Notes under the pieces: generated by a model
Seen by the model: the letters and a program-made list of their open reading frames with translations, nothing else
Databases searched by the model: none
What the model was told of the DNA's origin: nothing
Assembly: GCA_905203795.1 (NCBI GenBank)
Contig: CAJKXG010000048.1
Span: forward strand, 1-8,283
DNA length: 8,283 nt
DNA from: an uncultured Oscillospiraceae bacterium
GTDB taxonomy: Bacteria > Bacillota > Clostridia > Oscillospirales > Acutalibacteraceae
Reading direction: 5' to 3'
Part shown: one piece after another, positions 1 through 6,991 of the stretch
Layout of the letters: each line of letters opens with the position of its first letter
Position numbering within the stretch: position 1 is the first letter of the stretch
Position numbers and translations under genes: made by a program

Positions 1-1
1 C

Positions 2-574
2 TCGGACGACGGCGCCGTGCGCTATTCGCTCAATATCTGCGCGATGGGGATGGACGCCGAGGTCGCGCACAGGATGGGGAAGTATAAGCATTGGCCGTTG
101 GTCAGCGGATCGATGGCGTATCAACTGGCCATTTTGGATGTGTTTTGTCACCGCATCGGCTGTGATCTGACGGTGACGCTCGAAACCGAGGACGGACCGG
201 TGACACGCACGGGTCGGTTTTTGTTTGCACTGGCGGCGTCGGGGCAATATTACGGCGGCGGGTATTGCGGCGCACCGCAGGCGCTTCCGCAGGACGAATT
301 ACTGGATTTTGTATTGATTGATTACATCCGCCGTCCGCAGATCCTGCAATTTTTGCCGAAATATAAAAAGGGCGCGCATTTGTCGATGCCGATCGTCCAT
401 CGCTGGCGCGGTACGCGCATGACGGTGCGGGCGGACAAGGGAGCCGTCGCCACCGCGGACGGCGAATGCTTCGTCGCTCATGAGGTGCAGTTCGAACTGC
501 TTCGCCGCGCTTTTCGGGTGGTGTTGCCGCAAGCGGTATTGCCGTCGGCGGCCTTGTTTGTAAACAAAGTATGA
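2..574 (+). CDS. Diacylglycerol kinase family lipid kinase, C-terminal part (5' end outside window)
   Basis: The frame is open from the first full codon at base 2, so this is the tail of a gene whose start lies upstream; the GTG at 17 is internal. About 190 residues are visible. They match the second (beta-sandwich) half of the YegS/DgkB/BmrU lipid kinase family: an N-I-C-A-M-G-M-D-A stretch close to the left edge, a G-S-M-A-Y segment, the Y-Y-G-G-G-Y stretch typical of 'ggm.i.P.A...DG.ldv' proteins, then D-E-L-L-D-F-V, and near the end the conserved D-G-E (in T-A-D-G-E). Family members phosphorylate diacylglycerol or related lipids with ATP at the inner membrane face, recycling lipid from lipoteichoic acid or phospholipid turnover. 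The ATP-binding N-terminal domain with its GGDGT motif is not in view, so activity cannot be judged and the exact substrate is unknown. No convincing terminator follows before the groES promoter 28 bases downstream. Confidence 0.85.
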   Translation, partial: SDDGAVRYSLNICAMGMDAEVAHRMGKYKHWPLVSGSMAYQLAILDVFCHRIGCDLTVTLETEDGPVTRTGRFLFALAASGQYYGGGYCGAPQALPQDELLDFVLIDYIRRPQILQFLPKYKKGAHLSMPIVHRWRGTRMTVRADKGAVATADGECFVAHEVQFELLRRAFRVVLPQAVLPSAALFVNKV

Positions 575-601
575 AAATTTGGAAAAATTCACATTTTCCT
601 C

Positions 602-629
602 TTGATTTTTCCGTGAAAATGGCTACAAT
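602..629 (+). promoter_or_regulatory. Sigma-A promoter of groES-groEL
   Basis: A -35 box TTGATT (602-607) and a -10 box TACAAT (624-629) are separated by 16 bp. The CIRCE operator starts 4 bases after the -10 box, where HrcA would block initiation. Confidence 0.8.
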
Positions 630-633
630 AGAG

Positions 634-2620
<1,987 letters not shown>

Positions 2621-2634
2621 TCCCATAAACGCGA

Positions 2635-2666
2635 AACCGCGGCGATCTCCAAAGGTCGTCGCGGTT
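2635..2666 (+). terminator. Probable groESL terminator hairpin
   Basis: AACCGCGGCGA (2635-2645) pairs with TCGTCGCGGTT (2656-2666) over 11 bp with one G-U pair, around a 10-base loop. The following run is only CCTTTG, so the T-tract is weak and termination may be partial. Confidence 0.65.
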
Positions 2667-2732
2667 CCTTTGTATGTGTGACCGCCGCCTGCGCATACTA
2701 ATCGTATCTTTTGCAGAAAGAAAGGGATTTGT

Positions 2733-3161
2733 ATGAACAGTACCACACAATTGTTGGCGTCCATGAGCAAAAATGTCGAGATGGGTGTGGGGACGATCGA
2801 TCACATACGGGAACTGGCGACCGATCCGACCTTTGTTGACCGTCTGGACGATCAGTATCACCGCTATCAGAAGCTAGCGGGCGATATTCGGTCCATGCAG
2901 GCTTCCTACGGCTGCGAAAAAACGTCGCTGTCCGCGATGGAAAAATGGCGCACCGACATGATGATCGACATGAAAACGCTGATGGATAAAAGCGATTCTC
3001 ATCTGGCGGAAATGCTGACCATCGGCAGCACGATGGGAGTCGTCGCCGCGATTCGCAACGCACATCAATACAGCGATGCGGACAAGGAAGCGCTCGCCTT
3101 GAACGAGCGCATGCAGCAGGCGGAGGAACAGCACCTGCACGCGCTGAAGGAGTTTTTGTAA
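2733..3161 (+). CDS. Small all-helical protein of unknown function, possibly ferritin-like bundle
   Basis: This 142-residue protein has no signal peptide and no membrane segment. It is almost wholly predicted helix: about four amphipathic stretches (residues 2-28, 33-60, 66-88, 104-142) broken by short turns such as D-P-T. Its most distinctive stretch is D-K-S-D-S-H-L-A-E-M-L-T-I-G-S-T-M-G (85-102). I associate that pattern, from memory, with uncharacterised clostridial proteins annotated only as hypothetical. The last helix has an E-E-Q-H sequence (131-134) of ExxH form, as in diiron ferritin-like proteins, but a full ligand set is not evident. The start is supported by AAAGGG (2721-2726). 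It sits between groEL and the perR promoter; a role in stress or redox is suggested only by its neighbours. It has no strong promoter of its own that I can see, and leaky read-through from groEL is possible. Confidence 0.8.
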   Translation: MNSTTQLLASMSKNVEMGVGTIDHIRELATDPTFVDRLDDQYHRYQKLAGDIRSMQASYGCEKTSLSAMEKWRTDMMIDMKTLMDKSDSHLAEMLTIGSTMGVVAAIRNAHQYSDADKEALALNERMQQAEEQHLHALKEFL

Positions 3162-3178
3162 AAAACCCGAAAAAAGAC

Positions 3179-3207
3179 TTGACAAGACGGGATGTGTGTG
3201 GTATTCT
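3179..3207 (+). promoter_or_regulatory. Sigma-A promoter of the perR-rubrerythrin-rubredoxin unit
   Basis: A consensus -35 TTGACA (3179-3184) lies 17 bp from a -10 TATTCT (3202-3207). Initiation would fall at about 3213-3216, on the first bases of the palindrome. Confidence 0.85.
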
Positions 3208-3212
3208 TTGAT

Positions 3213-3242
3213 TGTAATCAATACAACCTTGTATTGATTACA
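3213..3242. promoter_or_regulatory. 30-bp perfect palindrome, probable PerR/Fur-family operator
   Basis: Arms TGTAATCAATACAA (3213-3226) and TTGTATTGATTACA (3229-3242) are perfect 14-bp inverted repeats around CC. Each half also reads as a 7-1-7 Fur-family box: TTGTAAT-C-AATACAA (3212-3226) and TTGTATT-G-ATTACAG (3229-3243), with centres 17 bp apart. The site lies at the transcription start, directly before a fur-family gene, as expected for an autoregulated operator. The half-site resembles the B. subtilis PerR box (TTATAAT) and the Zur box (TCGTAAT) equally well. In the mRNA the same bases would form a 5' hairpin. Confidence 0.8.
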
Positions 3243-3264
3243 GAAATCGGAAGGGAGCGCACCT

Positions 3265-3672
3265 ATGACCGCACAAGAGACTGTCGAGAAATTGACCGCC
3301 TGCGGCCTGCGCCCGACACAGCAGCGTGTGGCGGTGTACACCTATTTGCAGGAGCATCGCACGCATCCCACGGCGGAAACGATCTATCAGGCGCTGTCGG
3401 CCGTATATCCCACCTTTTCCCGCACCACGATCTACAATTCGTTGCACGCGTTGGTGGATGCGGGGCTGATCCGGGCCTTGAGCATCGATCCGGAGGAGCG
3501 GCATTTCGATGCCTTTCTGGAAGCTCACGGGCATTTCCGGTGTACGGTCTGCGGCAAATTGATGGATATTCCGTTGGACGCTGTGCAGGGCGGCTATTCG
3601 CTGCCGGAGGGATACAGGGTCGATAACAGCGAGCTGTATCTGACCGGTTGCTGCTGCCGCTGCGCTACATGA
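3265..3672 (+). CDS. perR: Fur-family regulator, PerR-type peroxide sensor
   Basis: This 135-residue regulator has the Fur winged-helix domain (about residues 5-75; L-R-P-T-Q-Q-R, H-P-T-A-E-T-I-Y, and the recognition helix S-R-T-T-I-Y-N-S-L) and a C-terminal dimerisation/metal domain. All five ligands of the PerR regulatory iron/manganese site can be placed: H34, D82, H88, H90 and D101. The structural zinc site has C93-x-x-C96 and C130-x-x-C133. In PerR, peroxide oxidises the iron-site histidines and DNA is released. The C-terminus is a cysteine cluster, C-C-C-R-C, ending two residues later, shorter than B. subtilis PerR. ATG 3265 follows AAGGGAG (3251-3257). It leads an apparent operon with rubrerythrin and rubredoxin, which supports PerR over Fur or Zur. 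The family call is firm; the sensor type is an inference from ligands and neighbours. Confidence 0.88.
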   Translation: MTAQETVEKLTACGLRPTQQRVAVYTYLQEHRTHPTAETIYQALSAVYPTFSRTTIYNSLHALVDAGLIRALSIDPEERHFDAFLEAHGHFRCTVCGKLMDIPLDAVQGGYSLPEGYRVDNSELYLTGCCCRCAT

Positions 3673-3717
3673 TTCGGTTATCCCAAATTTATATTTTATA
3701 TTTAGGAGGAAATTACT

Positions 3718-4260
3718 ATGGCAAAATTTGTTTGCAGCATCTGTGGCTACACCTATGAGGGCGAAAACGCACCGGATAAATGTCCGATTTGCGGCGCCCC
3801 CGCATCCAAATTCACCGAGCAGGCGGCGGATCGCGTCTGGGCGGACGAGCATCGCGTCGGCGTGGCGCAGGGTCTTGACGAGGAAGTCGTAGCGGGTCTG
3901 CGCGAGAACTTCGCGGGCGAATGCAGCGAAGTCGGTATGTATTTGGCGATGGCGCGTGTGGCGCATCGCGAGGGTTATCCCGAGATCGGTCTGTACTGGG
4001 AAAAGGCTGCCTATGAAGAGGCGGAGCATGCGGCAAAATTTGCCGAGCTGCTGGGCGAAGTTGTGACCGACAGCACCAAGAAGAACCTGACCATGCGTGT
4101 GGACGCCGAGTGCGGTGCGACCGAAGGCAAGCTGGCGCTGGCCAAACGCGCGAAGGAGCTGGGCTACGACGCGATCCATGACACCGTTCATGAGATGGCG
4201 AAGGACGAAGCCCGTCACGGCAAAGCGTTTGAAGGTCTGCTGAATCGTTATTTTAAATAA
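3718..4260 (+). CDS. Reverse rubrerythrin (NADH-linked peroxidase)
   Basis: The 180-residue protein has a rubredoxin-like domain at the N-terminus (C6-S-I-C9-G-Y and C22-P-I-C25-G) followed by a ferritin-like diiron domain. This is the reverse of classical rubrerythrin and is typical of clostridial 'reverse rubrerythrins', which reduce hydrogen peroxide with electrons from NADH via a rubredoxin reductase. Visible diiron ligand candidates are E68 (G-E-C), E101 and H104 (E-A-E-H), E131, and E164 with H167 (D-E-A-R-H). A strong AGGAGG (3704-3709) lies 8 bases before ATG 3718. The 45-base gap from perR is A/T-rich and shows no clear promoter, so co-transcription from the perR promoter is likely. 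It acts in the cytoplasm as oxygen/peroxide defence in anaerobes. The domain call is certain; the physiological donor is inferred. Confidence 0.95.
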   Translation: MAKFVCSICGYTYEGENAPDKCPICGAPASKFTEQAADRVWADEHRVGVAQGLDEEVVAGLRENFAGECSEVGMYLAMARVAHREGYPEIGLYWEKAAYEEAEHAAKFAELLGEVVTDSTKKNLTMRVDAECGATEGKLALAKRAKELGYDAIHDTVHEMAKDEARHGKAFEGLLNRYFK

Positions 4261-4275
4261 GAAAGAGGAACCAAT

Positions 4276-4431
4276 ATGACGAAGTACGAATGCCCCTGCG
4301 GCTACGTGTACGACCCCGAGGTCGGCGATCCCGATAACGGCGTCGCGCCCGGTACGGCATGGGAAGATGTGCCGGAAGATTGGGTATGTCCCGTCTGCGG
4401 TCTCGGTAAGGACGCCTTTACCGAAGCGTAA
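4276..4431 (+). CDS. Rubredoxin with a shortened first metal knuckle (CxC)
   Basis: A 51-residue rubredoxin starts at ATG 4276 behind AGAGGA (4264-4269), 15 bases after rubrerythrin. The core matches the family closely: [27 protein letters not shown], and G-K-D-A-F. Rubredoxins carry one iron on four cysteines and shuttle single electrons, here probably to rubrerythrin. The second knuckle is normal (C38-P-V-C41). The first reads C6-P-C8-G-Y, one residue shorter than the usual C-x-x-C-G-Y. The reading frame is intact on both sides, so this is a codon-level difference rather than a frameshift. It may lower or alter iron binding, or be a clade-specific variant. It ends just before a strong terminator and is the last gene of the unit. 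Confidence 0.93.
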   Translation: MTKYECPCGYVYDPEVGDPDNGVAPGTAWEDVPEDWVCPVCGLGKDAFTEA

Positions 4432-4439
4432 TATCTCAA

Positions 4440-4474
4440 AAAAACAGTGTGGCTCATGCGGTCACACTGTTTTT
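4440..4474 (+). terminator. Rho-independent terminator of the perR-rubrerythrin-rubredoxin unit
   Basis: AAAAACAGTGTG (4440-4451) pairs perfectly with CACACTGTTTTT (4463-4474) over 12 bp, with an 11-base loop that can close further by a C-G and a G-U pair. The T-run follows the GC part of the stem. It begins 8 bases after the rubredoxin stop codon. Confidence 0.9.
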
Positions 4475-4475
4475 G
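4441..4475 (+). repeat. 35-bp direct repeat, copy 1 (the terminator)
   Basis: This segment recurs at 5278-5312 with 34 of 35 bases identical, in the same orientation, 837 bp away. The core GTGGCTCATGCGGTCACACT is unchanged. The only difference is T4448 against G5285. The two copies bracket the SGNH gene and its promoter. Confidence 0.95.
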
Positions 4476-4514
4476 TTTGGTAGGTATCTTGCGCCTAATA
4501 CGCCCGCCTGTCGG

Positions 4515-4543
4515 TTGACATTTCAGCAACTATCGTATATAAT
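4515..4543 (+). promoter_or_regulatory. Consensus sigma-A promoter of the SGNH esterase gene
   Basis: TTGACA (4515-4520) and TATAAT (4538-4543) are both perfect consensus boxes with the ideal 17-bp spacer. The leader to the start codon is about 50 bases. An 8-bp inverted repeat, CCTGTCGG (4507-4514) and CCGACAGG (4579-4586), flanks the promoter, and GGCAA/TTGCC (4564-4568, 4576-4580) forms a small dyad in the leader. Confidence 0.85.
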
Positions 4544-4600
4544 CAGCAAAGCGAAATGGCATAGGCAAACGTCACTTGCCGACAGGAATATGGGGGAAAG

Positions 4601-5245
4601 ATGATGATATTCAGGGAAAATGAGGTTGTCCTGTTTCAGGGGGATTCCATCACCGACGGCGGCAGAGGAAGGGGAACGACCGATCCAAACCATTTCATCG
4701 GTCACAGCTTTCCGTATATCCTCAGCGCGGCGTTGTCCTATCAATACATGGATCGGAATCCTGCGTTTTACAGCCGAGGAGTCAGCGGCGATGATGCGTT
4801 GCAGATGTATGCCCGCTGGCGTGAGGATGCCATCAATTTGAAGCCCACCATCATCAGTATTCTGATTGGGGTCAACGATGCCCATAAGTGGTGCAGAGGG
4901 TGCGGTTCATCGCCTCAGCAGTATCGGACTATTCTGAAAATGACGATTGAGGAGACAAAACAAGCACTTGACGGTGTGCGCTTTATCCTTTGCGAGCCAT
5001 TCTATTTTCCCAACAATGCCGATGCGTTTTCCCAAAGCGTATATGAGGAAATCCTTGTGCGGCAGCGCATCATACGGGAACTCTCCAAAGAGTACGACTG
5101 CGTGTTTGTACCGTTGCAGGAGGAACTGGAAAGCTATGCGGAAAAATTGGGGGACAGGCGGAAAATATTGTGGGACGGTGTTCATCCCACCCTTCTCGGA
5201 CATTCGATTGTCAGCCAAAAATGGCTGGAGGTTACCGGCTTGTAA
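4601..5245 (+). CDS. Intracellular SGNH/GDSL-family esterase, probable carbohydrate deacetylase
   Basis: The 214-residue protein has no signal peptide, so it acts in the cytoplasm. SGNH blocks are in order: G14-D15-S16-I-T-D (nucleophile S16), the glycine of R-G-V-S-G-D (G60), G90-V-N92-D, and D192-G-V-H195-P. S16, D192 and H195 form the triad. Length, block spacing and the G-D-S-I-T-D...W-D-x-V-H-P frame resemble the Geobacillus intracellular acetylxylan esterase Axe2, so removal of acetyl groups from imported oligosaccharides is a reasonable but unproven role. ATG 4601 is 3 bases from GGGGGA (4592-4597); ATG 4604 is better spaced and may be the true start. GC is about 51% (307 of 600 bases counted by hand, 4621-5220) against about 60-70% in sampled neighbours. 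It uses AGA/AGG Arg (R22, R24, R99, R186) and ATA Ile. It stands alone between two copies of a terminator repeat, suggesting acquisition. Confidence 0.9.
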   Translation: MMIFRENEVVLFQGDSITDGGRGRGTTDPNHFIGHSFPYILSAALSYQYMDRNPAFYSRGVSGDDALQMYARWREDAINLKPTIISILIGVNDAHKWCRGCGSSPQQYRTILKMTIEETKQALDGVRFILCEPFYFPNNADAFSQSVYEEILVRQRIIRELSKEYDCVFVPLQEELESYAEKLGDRRKILWDGVHPTLLGHSIVSQKWLEVTGL

Positions 5246-5277
5246 GCGATGCCAATCGCAACAGGCATGGTATGCTG

Positions 5278-5312
5278 AAAACAGGGTGGCTCATGCGGTC
5301 ACACTGTTTTTG
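5278..5312 (+). repeat. 35-bp direct repeat, copy 2 (decayed terminator)
   Basis: This is the second copy of the terminator at 4441-4475. The single change, G5285 in place of T, creates a G-A mismatch with A5303 in the middle of the stem, so this copy would be a weaker terminator for the SGNH gene. The T-run is retained. Similarity stops at both ends: the flanking bases differ from those of copy 1. Confidence 0.93.
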
Positions 5313-5321
5313 CATGCACCT

Positions 5322-5354
5322 ATTGTAAACCTTTTTAAAAATTCAGTTGACAAT
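5322..5354 (+). promoter_or_regulatory. Probable BirA operator (biotin box)
   Basis: ATTGTAAACC (5322-5331) and AGTTGACAAT (5345-5354) are inverted repeats matching at 8 of 10 positions with 13 bases between them. The left arm contains TTGTAAACC, the half-site of the known BirA operator (TTGTAAACC...GGTTTACAA). The right arm contains the -35 box of the birA promoter, so BirA bound with biotinyl-AMP would block polymerase. The placement in front of birA-bioY strongly supports the call; the spacer is shorter than in E. coli bioO. Confidence 0.8.
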
Positions 5355-5375
5355 TGCTACCGCATTTGCTATACT
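5347..5375 (+). promoter_or_regulatory. Sigma-A promoter of birA-bioY
   Basis: TTGACA (5347-5352) and TATACT (5370-5375) have a 17-bp spacer. The -35 box lies inside the right arm of the BirA operator. Transcription should start at about 5381-5383, giving a very short leader just containing the GGAGG (5384-5388). Confidence 0.85.
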
Positions 5376-5395
5376 ATGGAAACGGAGGCGAGAAT

Positions 5396-6397
5396 ATGGC
5401 GGTGAAGCAACAGGTGTTGGCGGTGCTGGAGCGGCAAAAGGGGCAGTATGTGTCCGGCGAAGCGCTGGCAAACGGCGCGGCAGTCAGCCGTGCTGCCGTG
5501 TGGAAAGCGATCGAAGCACTGCGCGCCGACGGGTATACGATCGACTCGGTGAAAAATCGCGGATATTGCTTGTCGGACGACAACGACATCTTGTCGGAAG
5601 CCAGCATCGGGCAATATCTCGGCGATGTCGATTGCCGCTTGGAGGTACGCCGCACAGTCACCTCCACCAATACGCTGCTGAAAGCGCTGGCGGAACAGGG
5701 CGAACCGGCAGGAAAAGTGCTGGTCGCGGAGCAGCAGACCGAAGGACGCGGACGGCTGCATCGCCGCTTTTATTCGCCGCCTGGCAGCGGGCTGTATCTG
5801 AGTTTGCTGTTGCGCCCAAGTCTGACGGCGGAAGCGGCGTCGCTGATGACCACGGCGGCGGCGGTCGCTGTGGCGGAAGCGATCGCCGAGGTGACAGGTG
5901 TGGAGACCCGCATCAAATGGGTCAACGACGTGTACGCGAACGGACGCAAGGTGTGCGGCATTTTGACAGAAGCGTCGATGGACATGGAGAGCGGCGGTTT
6001 GTCCTACGCGGTGGTGGGCATCGGCGTCAACGTGACCGATCCGCCGGACGGTTTTCCGCCGGAGCTGGCTGAGATCGCGGGGTCGCTGTACGGCACGGCG
6101 CGATGTTCGTCCGATGTGCGCAGCCGCTTGGCGGCGGCGATTATTCGGCGGTTTTTGGCGTTTTATGCACAGCTTGAGCAGAAGCCGTTTCTGGAAGCGT
6201 ATCGCCGCCGTTCGCTGCTCGACGGTAAAACCGTCACCTATACCGCCGACGGAGAAACGCATACGGCGGTGGTGCGCGGCATAGACGACGATTTGCGGCT
6301 GTTGGTGACGACGGAAAACGGCGACGAACGGGCGCTGTCCTCCGGCGAAGTGAGCATCGGTCATCGATTTTATGAATCAAAGGAGACAGAACAATGA
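5396..6397 (+). CDS. birA: Bifunctional biotin protein ligase / biotin operon repressor BirA
   Basis: The 333-residue protein has the three BirA domains. A winged helix-turn-helix at about residues 1-62 includes S-R-A-A-V-W-K-A-I and R-G-Y-C-L. The ligase core at about 80-270 has S-T-N (90-92), the biotinyl-AMP loop G117-R-G-R120, K174-W-V-N-D-V, G-I-L-T-E (188-192) and G-I-G-V-N-V (208-213). A small C-terminal SH3-like domain follows. It makes biotinyl-AMP and transfers biotin to carboxylase/decarboxylase subunits; as a liganded dimer it binds DNA. I choose ATG 5396 because GGAGG (5384-5388) lies 7 bases before it; an upstream in-frame ATG at 5354 would fall inside the operator and promoter. 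After G-R-G-R the loop continues L-H-R where many ligases have x-G-R. It overlaps bioY by 4 bases and is probably autoregulated through the upstream operator. Confidence 0.96.
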   Translation: MAVKQQVLAVLERQKGQYVSGEALANGAAVSRAAVWKAIEALRADGYTIDSVKNRGYCLSDDNDILSEASIGQYLGDVDCRLEVRRTVTSTNTLLKALAEQGEPAGKVLVAEQQTEGRGRLHRRFYSPPGSGLYLSLLLRPSLTAEAASLMTTAAAVAVAEAIAEVTGVETRIKWVNDVYANGRKVCGILTEASMDMESGGLSYAVVGIGVNVTDPPDGFPPELAEIAGSLYGTARCSSDVRSRLAAAIIRRFLAFYAQLEQKPFLEAYRRRSLLDGKTVTYTADGETHTAVVRGIDDDLRLLVTTENGDERALSSGEVSIGHRFYESKETEQ

Positions 6398-6933
6398 CGG
6401 GAATCAACAATAAAACGTTGAAAATCGTGATGGTGGGTGTGTTTGCGGCGGTGATTGCCGTGTTGTCGCAGGTGGCGATTCCGCTGCCGTCCGGCGTGCC
6501 AGTTACGCTGCAAACGCTGGCGATCGCGCTGTGCGGATACGTGTTGGGCGCGGCGCTCGGCGGCTTGTCCACCGGTGTGTATCTGGCGCTCGGCGCGGTC
6601 GGCGTGCCGGTGTTTGCCAATCTGCAAGGCGGTGTCGCCCGTTTGGTCGGTCTGACCGGCGGTTTCTTGTGGGGCTTTTTGCCGATGGTGATCTTGTGCG
6701 GGCTGGCTGTGCGCAGCAAAAAGCCGATTCCGGCGGTGCTGTTCAGCGCGGCAGGCTTGCTTGTATGCCATGCGTTGGGCGTGACACAGTACGCGATACT
6801 GTCGCACAATAATTGGTGGGCGTCGTTTCTGCTGGTGTCGATGCCGTATCTGTTGAAGGATGCGGTTTCGATGGTCGTCGCCTACGGTCTTGCCGCCGCG
6901 CTCCGCCGTGCGTTGACACGCGTAACGGGATAA
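6394..6933 (+). CDS. bioY: Biotin transporter BioY (ECF-type substrate-binding component)
   Basis: The 179-residue membrane protein has about six hydrophobic segments (near residues 11-30, 38-58, 60-76, 86-106, 113-136, 146-170). The BioY signature is clear: V-P-V-T-L-Q-T-L-A (36-44), then L-G-A-V-G-V-P-V-F-A (66-75), the G-G segment at 79-80 and G-L-T-G-G-F-L-W-G-F (86-95). BioY is the S-component that binds biotin with high affinity; it works with a shared energising module (EcfA, EcfA', EcfT) that is not in this window. ATG 6394 overlaps the birA stop (ATGA) and is preceded by AAAGGAG (6379-6385), implying translational coupling. No biotin biosynthesis genes are visible, so this unit looks like one for import and use of biotin. 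Confidence 0.97.
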   Translation: MTGINNKTLKIVMVGVFAAVIAVLSQVAIPLPSGVPVTLQTLAIALCGYVLGAALGGLSTGVYLALGAVGVPVFANLQGGVARLVGLTGGFLWGFLPMVILCGLAVRSKKPIPAVLFSAAGLLVCHALGVTQYAILSHNNWWASFLLVSMPYLLKDAVSMVVAYGLAAALRRALTRVTG

Positions 6934-6943
6934 CATGCATAGG

Positions 6944-6973
6944 AAAAAGGGCTGTCATCAGACAGCCCTTTTT
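6944..6973. terminator. Strong, probably bidirectional terminator between bioY and the minus-strand gene
   Basis: AAAAAGGGCTGTC (6944-6956) pairs perfectly with GACAGCCCTTTTT (6961-6973) over 13 bp around the tetraloop ATCA, with T-runs on both strands. It lies 10 bases after the bioY stop and 18 bases past the stop of the converging gene at 6992, so it can serve both. Confidence 0.95.
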
Positions 6974-6991
6974 TGATATCCGTCATTTCTT

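Noticed and set aside
581..612. Hairpin GGAAAAA / TTTTTCC as terminator of the lipid kinase gene
   Set aside because: The stem is only 7 bp and A-T rich, has an 18-base loop and overlaps the groES -35 box; it is likely chance in an A/T-rich spacer.
3673..3717. A separate promoter or PerR box directly before rubrerythrin
   Set aside because: The 45-base gap is A/T-rich, but I find no paired -35/-10 boxes and no acceptable 7-1-7 palindrome.
3238..4218. A 326-residue open frame on the minus strand opposite perR and rubrerythrin
   Set aside because: It covers two well-supported plus-strand genes, has no ribosome binding site that I could identify and no family resemblance.
4286..4310. Frameshift in the rubredoxin causing the odd first knuckle
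   Set aside because: The frame is correct on both sides of C-P-C, so any change is a whole codon; a frameshift cannot explain it.
4476..5277. Insertion sequence or transposon between the repeats
   Set aside because: The only coding frame is the SGNH esterase. There is no transposase or integrase, and the repeats are direct rather than inverted terminal repeats.
5312..5396. A biotin or other riboswitch in the birA leader
   Set aside because: The promoter lies only about 20 bases before the start codon, leaving no room for an RNA aptamer; the inverted repeat fits a protein operator.
5369..6364. A 331-residue open frame on the minus strand opposite birA
   Set aside because: It is fully inside birA, with Arg/His/Gln-rich low-complexity content. 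A real gene here would conflict with a certain BirA.
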